NCBI RefSeq assembly: GCF_018139145.2
Contig: NC_059471.1
Span: 217,825,494 to 217,889,493, forward strand
Direction of reading: 5' to 3'
Source: Gymnogyps californianus
Lineage: Eukaryota > Chordata > Aves > Accipitriformes > Cathartidae
DNA length: 64,000 bases
The number at the start of each line of letters is the position of its first letter. Positions within the stretch are counted from its first letter, which is position 1. Below are positions 54,456 through 64,000 of this stretch, one piece after another. The translations under genes were made by a program, and so were the position numbers. The notes beneath the pieces were generated by a model, which saw only the letters and a list, made by a program, of their open reading frames with translations, had not been told where the DNA came from and ran no database searches.

Positions 54456-57400
54456 TCGATCCAACTCTGCTGACTAACAAAAGGTTCAGATCTATTAAAC
54501 ACCCAGTTGCTGCATTTTTCATTGAAAGTGCATGCAACGCAAACCTTTAAAGTTTTGGACAATATCTTGGCTCAGGAATTTCAACAACACATTTGCCTGC
54601 AAAGAACGAGTGTTGTGTTCCCATCGCTTCTCATGCTGGGCCCTACAACCTTATTTTAACAAAAGAAACCTAGAAAACATGGGTAATGTATTCTTGCCTG
54701 CCATTATTTAAGTTCTTTTTAAGTTTTAGATGGAATGAAGCTTTAGCTCAGAATGAGTAAGGAAGGATTTGTTTTCTCCTTCTCTAACATGATGCCTTCA
54801 TGTGAGAGGTGAAGACACAGTGAAAACACATTGAAACAAAATCTGCCTGATGCTGCCCAATGTTTAGCTGCCTGTGGATGGTGGTTTCTAACATCCATGA
54901 CTCAAATCAATGTTTATTATTAAAAAAAAAAAAAAAAAAAAAGAGATACCAGCACTGAGCTGCTCAGAAAGCTGCACTGTGCTAAGTACCCAGCTCCAGG
55001 AAAAGTGCTAACAATTAGAAAAAGCTTTTAAAAACCTCCTTCAGCAGGGAGATGAGATGGTCACCAGGCCAAATGAACCAAGGACACTCTTTTGCTGAGT
55101 AATATGTTTCATAGCAGAGAAAAGAATCGGTTCAAACCTCAGTGAATATACAGCTTTCAGTTACTGAAAGCTAAACGGGACTAAAGCCCTGACCGGAGAA
55201 CAAGAATTAGCAATTATTGCTCGAATACGCAGAAATACGTGGCTTGCCGTTACTGCTGAAAAGTTGGGTACAATTTAATGACTTGCTTGAGAGTTGTTGC
55301 AGCAGAAGGATGAAAACAAGCCGGCCCTTGAAAGTGTGCTGGGCTGTTGGAAGAACAAGGTAACAAGAAATTAATGCAAGATGACAGGCTGCAAAAGCCC
55401 TGCGCAGACACGAGGGGGAGCGAGAGCCTGCGGAAAAAAATCCCAAAGTTTAAGCCTTGACCTATGAAGAAAAATGGTAGAAAACTGAGTGGCTTTGGGG
55501 ACCATCCGACTTTATGTTCAGGCGTTTGTAGAAACGTCTTCCAACCTGCAAGCGTGATCAGCTGCTCGAAATTAATGCAGATTGGCAAGAGATTAATAGC
55601 CTTTGCCTACGTAAAAGGTGAGATAAAAAGGAGTCCCAGTGCAGCGTCCTGGTGTCCCCGAGCTGACACTAACACAAACCTACACGTCCCCATCAATGGC
55701 TTTAGGCACAGCTCATCTGGGACGTGCCTACAGGCAGGGCACGTTCCCTTCCGTCGCTAGTCCAGCAAGGTATTTGCTATCAGGTAGACTTAAACCCCAC
55801 TAACTTCTCGTTCTGAAATTGTTCTCAAATTCAAATTCTCTTAAATCCCAACTGCACCCTTCGCCCCATCGTGGCATAACCCAACCAACCGGGAGATGCC
55901 AGCGCAGCAGCACCCGGCGAACGCTGGGCTGCCTCTGCTCTCCCATTCCTGGTTTTCAAAGACATGTCTTCCCAAGTGAGTTATAAATTCTCCCATTTTA
56001 AAACTTTCTGCCAAGTCAACATCAGAATGGTCTTTATAGGAGTTACATAATTCCTGCAGAACTTTTCAGTTTTATATAATATCAGTTTACTGCGAATATT
56101 ACTGCAGCCCAGAGTGTTAAGACCACGGGCTGAGCATCTTGCAGCAGGGAGGCGTCAAGCTCTTCAAAGACTCGAGCAGCATTTTTTCAGTCGTCCTTGC
56201 AGCTGTGCGGGTACAGCGGACCAGGGAACGGTTCCAGCTCAGGACAACAACAACAGATAGAGAGATTCTTGTTATTTTTAATGCAGACAGGTCACCGCCC
56301 GGGCCCGCAGGCAAGCGTACAAGATGCTGCATGATATGGGCAGCGTAAACCAGCACTGCTGGACTGTACCACCACGCTGCTCTGCTCCCTTGTTTTTCTG
56401 GTAGATATGATGTTTCTGAAGCAGACAAATAATCCTCTTCCCCATAGGGGACATGAGGAAAAGAAAAAAAAAATAGGCAAAACTAGATTTGGAAGGCTCT
56501 TTCCTTTAGGTTTTTCTGTGACACCTATAAAATCTGCTCATGTCAGCTCTTCATCCTGCTCAGCTATTACAAATACTTAACTGGGAACTCATTTATTGCT
56601 AACTTATTCCACTCTGTCAGCTATGTTTCACCCTTCGCCTTCCAGGCAGCCCAATGCCTGAGCATTTATAATGCTGTTGACTATCTGAACCATCAACTCA
56701 GCTTAGTTAAAGTGTCTGCAGAAAGTAAAGGCTGGGCTTTACAGCAAGGACCATCTTCACAGGCAGGCGTAGCTCCTGGTATCGTGTTTTAGTTATAATG
56801 GTATAGGTATCGTATATAAATTTAACGGTGGAGGTATCACGTTTATATCTAAAAAAGATGTTACCTTGCACATGGGCTTCAAGGGACACAAATTATTTAA
56901 CAGCTAAAAATTTGTTAATAAATCTGTTAATGTTACCTGCCTTCCCACACAGCTGTTCCTAAAACCTGCTCCTAAAGGTCGGAGCAAGTGCCTTGGCTGC
57001 TGCCGAACCGCGAGCAGCCTCCTCCCTCTTGCACCGAAGAGGATGACCGTTGGGTCAACGCTGCCACTGATCACAACCCCGGCAGCGTCTCACCACGCTG
57101 CTACAACGAGCTCTACAATCAGCTTATGCAACCACCTCTGCCGCGTTCCCCGCAGACCCCATGCACGGTACGACCTGCCCGGGCACGTTCAGGAGACGTC
57201 CACCCCGTTCACATCTAAGCCTCCTTTGAAGCCCTCTCTGCTGTGCTGCTCAGAGAAAACTCATCTGTTTGTCTGCTTTGCTGCTTCTCCTCCGGTCATT
57301 GCCCGCTCGTCCTCCAGCTGTAAACTTCTCCGAGCGAGTTCTTCATTGTCATCAGTTTTTGGAAAGCACAAGAGCAGGTATTAATTTCTGCAATCCTGTG

Positions 57401-59892
57401 AAATCGTAGGGACTTGAACTTCCAGCTCAGGCAGGAGCTCCAGGTCAATCCGTGAAGAAAGCACGGAAGGTCCGTGAAGAAAGCACTGAAGCTCCGTGCA
57501 ACCGGGGGATGAGTTTACTCGAGATTAAACGTGGTTTCAAAGCACTCTCGAACAGGACGATCGTCAGCTGCTCGGCACTAGAAGTCAAATGAGCGTGTTG
57601 AAGGTGCTGAGGCCAAAGAACAAATGGCAAATTAATTTATGCTCTCCTTTTTCTATTTCTTTTTAAATAAGGAGTATCCAGAAGCACAGCTAATAGTGCC
57701 TGATACAGATCTGCTTCAAAATCAGGCTGTTTACAGATCCTGCTTCTAGATTTTATCATCAGAGGAAATATCTTTTGAAAAAAATTGATTTTCCCACAGG
57801 GCTTCAAATACTCCAGGGACGTGCTGCCTTCTGCATCCGAAACCATGACCCGGTTCAGGCAGACTGCGGGTATCGAGCAGAAGGCAAGGCAGCACCCTAT
57901 GAATTCCTGCCATTCTTGAATTACAGCATCACCCCTGCTATAAATAATTCCAAAATATCATCTCTCCGATACTACGAGTAAAAGACAAGCTGGCCGGAGC
58001 AGACAGGGACAAGCACCTATCCCTGAGGAATAGCCTGAAATGTCTCTCCATCCTCTTCGGGGGGCAAGAAGCCACCAGCAGCATGGTCATGCCAGCCAGC
58101 CAGCTGGAACGTGTCCCCTTTTTAGAGTACAGGAAACGTAACAGACATTCCAGGAACAGCTGAAATAACGTATTTTCTCATAAACAAAATTAAAATGTGT
58201 TCTAAGCACTCCCTGAAGAATAAAATACCTGCATTGTGTACACCGGGTGGATCTTGAAGGAGAAAGAGGCATCTTCTTAGCACACCTTTGCCTGCAGGCA
58301 AATATTCACCAAGTCCCATGAGCCGGATTGTGCAGAGGTCTCTCGGATCAAATAAAAAGCAAGGGGCAAGGTCTTCAACAGCTGGAAAGCTTCTATGAAC
58401 TAAAAATGGGTTCTGCCATTAAGAATTACAAGGAAACGATTGTATGAGTTGGAGTTTGAATTAGAAAGGGCTGAACTTGGAGAGAACGCCTCTTCCATGG
58501 GTTACGCGGTGGAGCACCAGCTTTTAAATGGCTTCTTCAACAGGCAACGTGAAGCTCAAAGCCAGATTCCAAGACTCAACACATGCAAACGCAGAGGCCA
58601 TCCTGCGTCTACGTTTCTCATCGAGACTGCCACGCTTCCTAGTAGAGCAAGATGAACCTGGGTCAGATCCAAGCCCACGACGGCATTTGTGCTCTCTCGC
58701 AGGAAAAGCGCCAAATACGACTCATATTTCTACTGGAAGACTCCCGGTATTACAGCACAAAAACCCAACAGGAGACTTTCCAGACTAGTAGCGGTCTTGA
58801 GAGAAGACAAAACTTTCGATGTGTTTCCAAGTTGGCAGCGACTCAAGGAACTGACCTTCCAGGAGGCAGAAGAGGCTGTCAAGAGGCCGCAAGCGAAGAG
58901 GTGACAGATCCGTAGGGTCCCACGTAAGGGCACAGACCCGGTGGTTCCACAGCACACTCCTTGTTTCGCTTTCATTTTTAAAACCCATAAAATTGCTCCT
59001 GCCCAGGTGTATCACTAAATACAAGAAAGAGCAAAACGTTTAATTTCCCCAAGGTAAGGATGGTTTTGGGCACTGAAAAGTTGAGCATAAGTCTACCTCC
59101 CCCCCCCCAAATTAACTACACATTTTACATGTATTTTCCTTCCAGGGAGGCAAGTACAAAAATCCTAATCTGCACGAGAAAGTTAGGTTTGAACATTCTC
59201 CTCTCTCAACACCTTCGCAGCAAAACCTGTCACTTACTGAGAATTCAGAGTCTTCTGTAGCTGAACAAAGAGCTGCGGCATACCAGGAGGATGGGAACCG
59301 TATCAAAAAAGGGGATAATCAGCCGTCTTCTATATGGGAGCTCTGCACCTGTAGGAATGCCAACATCACAAACCCACAAATAACAACAAAAAAAAAAAGA
59401 TTTTTAAAATTTGCTTTAAACGGGAAGAAGGAAAAGGCACTTGCGTCAGTGCAGTCTTTGACAGCAAGTTTCATTCCAGTGCACGGATGACAAAGGGCTT
59501 GCTGTGGCTCAAACACGAACAGAAAGAAGATTAATGAGGTCCAAAGAGAAAAGCCGTTTACACATTTCTGAAGGCAACGACGTCGTTCAGAAACAGAGAC
59601 ACCAAACAATCAGAGTCTGTATGTGCCTGGTACCAATAACTTTAGAAACCCAGAGCAGTAGGTGCAGCCCATCCCCTGCCTTTCATTTGTGAACCGCTCC
59701 GCGTTTGCACAATACGTCCACGTGCATCGTGTCGCCTGAGGACAGCTATCGGCTGCTTGGCTGGGAGAGGCAGCACGGCGAGGACGGATACGTAACCACA
59801 GCAGAGACAACTCCTAAACCTTTGAATAAACGGCGTATCGAATCAGCCTTCAAATGGTCAAATGATTAATTATGAGCACAAGCAAACTGAAA
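54456..59892. other. Non-coding stretch without recognised genes
   Basis: Unique sequence with an A21 run at 54922-54942 and a short direct duplication at 57450-57490 (CCGTGAAGAAAGCAC). No exon, RNA gene or transposon recognised. Confidence 0.5.
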
Positions 59893-60522
59893 GCCAGCAA
59901 GCCAACCGTACCCTGGGCTGCATCACAAGAAGCGTGGCCAGCAGGTCGAGGGAGGGGATTCTGCCCCTCTGCTCCGCTCTGGTGAGACCCCACCTGCAGT
60001 ACTGCGTCCAGCTCTGGGGCCCCCAGCATAGGAAGGACATGGAGCTGTTGGAGCAGGTCCAGAGGAGGGCCACGAAGATGATCAGAGGGCTGGAGTACCT
60101 CCCCTATGAAGACAGGCTGAGAGAGTTGGGGTTGTTCAGCCTGGAGAAGAGAAGGCTCCAGGGAGACCTTCCAGCAGCCTCCCAGTACCTAAAGGGGCCT
60201 ACAGGAAAGCCGGAGAGGGACTTCTTACAAGGGTGTGTAGTGATAGGACAAGGGGTAATGGCTTTAACCTGAAAGAGGGCAGATTTAGATCAGATGTAAG
60301 GAAGAAGTTCTTCACTGTGAGGGTGGTGAGGCACTGGCACAGGTTGCCCAGAGAGGCTGTGGATGCCCCATCCCTGGCAGTGCTCAAGGCCAGGCTGGAT
60401 GGGGCTTTGAGCAACCTGGTCTGGTGGAAGGTGTCCCTGCTCATGGCAGGGGGGTTGGAACTGGGTGATCTTTAAGGTCCCTTCCAACCCAAACCATTCT
60501 GTGATTCTATTCTATGATTCTA
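59893..60522 (+). mobile_element. CR1 LINE fragment with reverse-transcriptase remnant
   Basis: Plus orientation, 5'-truncated. The frame 59862-60272 keeps [36 protein letters not shown] and [19 protein letters not shown], the C-terminal part of the CR1 reverse transcriptase. The 3' end is GTGATTCTATTCTATGATTC. Confidence 0.96.
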
Positions 60523-61649
60523 CAATCTACCTGTACTGGATCCACTGGAACACTCCTACAGGTCAAAACACTGATTTTTTGATTTTTTTAAGATGATGAT
60601 ACACTATAAAGAATAATTTCTATTTCAGTATGCTTAGATTTCCAGTTTTATTAACTTTTTAACTTTACTACCTTGTCAATGGTATGCACTTGGAAATTAT
60701 TTTAAAGTTTATCCATCTACAGCAATATTTTTGGAGCTGAAGCTCTGATCTAGAGCTTCCATTCACGGGCAGGTCCACCAACGTGTATGATCCTGTTACA
60801 CAGTCCCCGCCATTTACCCGACTATCTCCTCTCTGCACAAAAGTAACAGCATCTTTCTCTCCCTCGGGAAACAGGCTCAGGGAATAGATGTGCTCAGACT
60901 ATTATCAACAGACGTGAGATATGTGGGGACTTCTCAGGTATTAGAAAAAATCCGAAAAGGAAAACTAACTCAATGTAAAATTTTCACTGTGGAAAATACT
61001 GGGGAGTGAGAAGTCACCCAGACTGGAGTGAGGCAAAATGAAGAGCTCTCCTAGAGAAATAAGTGCCTACAGGAAAACAAAATCCTAAAAATGCAGAGCC
61101 TGCCTTCCCAGCAAGGCTGTCAAACCTAGAACCACCGGGGCCGTTGAGGAATGCAGCCCATCACCTCCTCGGGGATATGAATACTAACCAGGAGATGAGC
61201 CTGGCTGGAGGAGCTGACCAGTCCCTGCTCATTAACTGGAAAGCAGGAACTGAATGGGTTGATTTCTAATGTGGGGGGGTACATGTATCTGCACCAAATA
61301 TTGGGCTTTGTTACTATTCTTTGTATTCTGATCTTACACAGGTTTATGGCAATTAAGCCGTCTCATCTACGTTCAGTATTACAACCAGTGGTCAGATACT
61401 CCGAAGTCCAGACTGCAAATTTTACATCACTTTGAACAGTGTCCAAAAACCCCTGAATGATAAATTTCTGTTACAATTAAATTTGGAGAAGAGGCAAGAA
61501 GAGAAGCGGGACAGGAGAGTAAGAAAGGCAACACTGCTGCAAGTTAGCACCTGCTTTAATTGACCAAGCACTCCTTTGATACAACATTAAGCCAGAGTGA
61601 ATCCATCCCACCCCCTGCGTGAACCACCCCACCAAAAACTTGATCGGTC
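60523..61649. other. Non-coding stretch between CR1 and the purine minisatellite
   Basis: AT-rich unique sequence. No exon, repeat family or RNA gene recognised. Confidence 0.5.
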
Positions 61650-62011
61650 AGAGGAAAAAGGAAAGGAAAAAAAAAAAAGGAAAGGGAAAAAAAAAAAGGA
61701 AAGGGAAAAAAAAAAGGAAAGGGAAAAAAAAAAGGAAAGGGAAAAAAAAAAGGAAAGGGAAAAAAAAAGGAAAGAAAAAAAAAAGGAAAGGGGAAAAAAA
61801 AAGGAAAGGGGGAAAAAAAAAAGGAAAGGGGAAAAAAAAAGGAAAGGGGAAAAAAAAAAGGAAAGGGGAAAAAAAAAAGGAAAGGGGGAAAAAAAAAAGG
61901 AAAGGGGGAAAAAAAAAAGGAAAGGGGGAAAAAAAAAAGGAAAGGGGAAAAAAAAAAGGAAAGGGGGGAAAAAAAAAAGGAAAGGGGGGAAAAAAAAAAA
62001 GGAAAGGAAAA
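61650..62011 (+). repeat. Pure-purine minisatellite, A(8-12)GGAAAG(3-6), about 20 units
   Basis: About 350 bp without a single pyrimidine on the plus strand. Each unit is an A-run followed by GGAAAGGG with a lengthening G-run from left (GGG) to right (GGGGGG). The Lys/Arg/Gly frames on plus and Phe/Pro/Leu frames on minus across it are artefacts. Confidence 0.97.
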
Positions 62012-64000
62012 AGCCCTATTATATCCATTCACTTGCAAGTCTCAACCAGTATTTTATATACACCACCCCAGACAGACTGACCAGTTCTTTGAAAATCTGC
62101 CAAATAATTTCTGCTATCTTAATGTTTTATCCAGCGGATGTCAGCTGAATCATTTTGTTTGTCACCAGCCTCCTACTCTGTTATACGCAAACATTTGCAC
62201 TTTAATTCCCCTCCATTAAAGACACGGAGGAAATCTGCATGAGGTTCACATCTGCTCCACTCCTGACTACCGCGATGCACTCTGCATCGGGATTATTTTA
62301 TAGGCCAGATTATTTTATAGGCTTCAGATACAACCAAAATATTACACCTTTAGCAGCAGCCATTATATATGTTATATATATAGCAGCAGCCATTGTATAT
62401 AGAGTGTGTGTGTCTGTATATACACACACACACATATATATAAAAATAACCATTTCATACCAGTACCTTGTAATCTCTCATGCTCCTACTTGCTTCTGAG
62501 AGCAGTTTTGGGCAAATCAAAAAGGCTTGGTTTTGCTTTTTAAAGCATGGTGCTCATTACTGTATACTTGAAGTCAGGCTCTTCAGTAATTAGATGTCCG
62601 TCTAATTTCTTTCACAGCCCCTTGTCTTTCAGAGCTCAGTGGCCTTCAGAGATCAATCGGCAGTTTATTTGTGGAGACAGAAGTCTGATTACCAACCTGT
62701 CAAAACATGGATCCTTTTAAGAGCCAAACAAAGGCTTAGTGGAGCCACCCGTATCACCAACTTACCCGGTTTTTTTTTTACTGTAATCTCTTGTGCACTC
62801 AACGGCATGACACTAATGGTTATTTAATCAATACGTCTGCAGTGTACATACACGTTTTTTGAGTTAAAAGGGATGCAGACCACTTCCAGTTCTGCCCATC
62901 GTGAGAACGACTTCATGAAACCAGCACATCAAATTTGGTATTTGGCCACAGACACAAATGAAAATTAGTTTGAAAGCTTCAGCCTAAGCTTGCTTTCTGT
63001 GCTTAAAATCCAACTACAACTAGACGGTTTCTACTTGGAAAGCCTCCTATGTGAGATGGTCAAGCCAAAACGACCATGACACTGTCAGCGAGAGTGGTAA
63101 GTAAGTATAGAAAGCCAAGAACTCACGATATTTTGGGGACATAGTAACAGCCAGATACTGTAGCTCAGTAGACCCTCGTGGAAGGTGGTGTAAGGACCAC
63201 ATAGGTGTAAGGACAACGTACAGCATCTTTCCCGCTGCATTAGGTCTCATTAAAATATCTTCTAGCAGGAGAGTCTTATTAGTGGTGTAAAAAAGGTCTT
63301 TCTGCCAGGTGATCTGAAATAGCAACGGACAGATTACAGCTCATCTGTGCTTCCTCAACCCTCGCCGTTACAGCTTTTTAAGCTTTCTGCAGTCTGTGTT
63401 TCAGGCTGACAGAGCCACAGCATCGTATCATTTGGACAAGAATGAGAGATGTAAACCTGGGAGAGATCTGGAAATATTCTTCAGGCTTTGATGTGTGGTG
63501 GGGAAAGGAAGGTTAAGAAATAAAAAATAAAATCAAATTAAAAATCAACACTCCTGGGCTCTCTAAATATCGCTGCCTTACCTGACTGCCACAGCGCTAA
63601 CGAGGAGGAGGTGACCTGGCGATTACATTCAGAAATGGTGAGCTCCAGATTTGGAAAAAAAAAATTAACACATACGCAGTCGATAAGCTCAGGGGGAATG
63701 TCTCTCAAAATCCGAGTGCTGGGAAAAGACCCCAAGATGAGAAGAAAACCATGCCCTGATCCAAGAACTTGGGCATTTGAGCTGCAAAAGCTTCCCTGCG
63801 TGCATGCTAGGAGCTATCAGGTTAGCAAGTCTTATTTATTCCTGACTGCACGTGTCAATGGCTCGATATAAACCGAAGCCGAGTAAATCAGCAATACGCA
63901 CAGAAACGTCACCCAGTGGAACCCGTCCCCGCCAGCAGCGAGACGACGGCAGCAGGCTGACGAGGTTGTCTGACTGCAGACTCACTCCGGCTTCCAGCAT
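62012..64000. other. Right-edge non-coding stretch
   Basis: AT-rich, with an alternating TATA/GTGT/CACA microsatellite at about 62365-62445. No exon recognised. It may be intron of the long AHCYL2 isoform, whose first exon I expect beyond 64000. Confidence 0.5.

Noticed and set aside
61597..62148. Lys/Arg-rich 183-codon protein
   Set aside because: Translation of a pure-purine tandem repeat; frames exist in several phases and on the other strand.

Overview
The window looks like nuclear DNA of a bird. The repeats are overwhelmingly CR1 LINE fragments, in both orientations and with the typical avian 3' terminus (an 'ATTCTATG' tail). There is also a GC-rich LTR of a kind I associate with neognath birds. 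The two recognisable genes are the vertebrate neighbours AHCYL2 and STRIP2, which also lie in tandem on human chromosome 7. Both run on the minus strand here, so transcription goes from high to low coordinates.

Layout. At 1-1080 is the 5' end of STRIP2: a GC-rich promoter with two inverted CCAAT boxes and GC boxes, exon 1 (61 codons, with a (GGGGCC)8 hexanucleotide inside the coding sequence), and the start of intron 1. At 1081-2300 is a short, G-rich spacer between the genes. From about 2.3 kb to 49.2 kb is AHCYL2 (S-adenosylhomocysteine-hydrolase-like 2, also called long-IRBIT). It has a roughly 3 kb 3'UTR containing a 30-bp minisatellite, sixteen shared coding exons (5304-37714) and two alternative first coding exons (42431-42484 and 49158-49214). 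I checked every exon junction by codon phase. The shared exons sum to 1470 nt (489 codons plus stop), so the two forms are 507 and 508 residues. From 49.2 to 64 kb there is no coding exon I can recognise; it is probably upstream intron of the longer AHCYL2 isoform or 5' flank. It holds CR1 copies, a solo LTR nested in a CR1, and a 350-bp pure-purine minisatellite.

How it fits together. AHCYL2 is a regulatory relative of adenosylhomocysteinase. Its Ser-rich N-terminal region and PP1-docking segment (exon 2), the Rossmann NAD motif GYGEVG (split between exons 9 and 10) and the C-terminal YYRY tail (completed by a 7-nt coding part of exon 17) are all intact. The alternative first exons change the residues just in front of the PP1-docking segment. 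STRIP2 starts only about 1.3 kb downstream of the AHCYL2 3' end.

I found no bacterial-type operon, CRISPR array, tRNA or rRNA. The least expected observation is a pair of about 360-bp repeats in AHCYL2 introns. Each joins a CR1 3' end to the same unrecognised 150-bp segment, and they look like copies of a chimeric, possibly CR1-mobilised, non-autonomous element.
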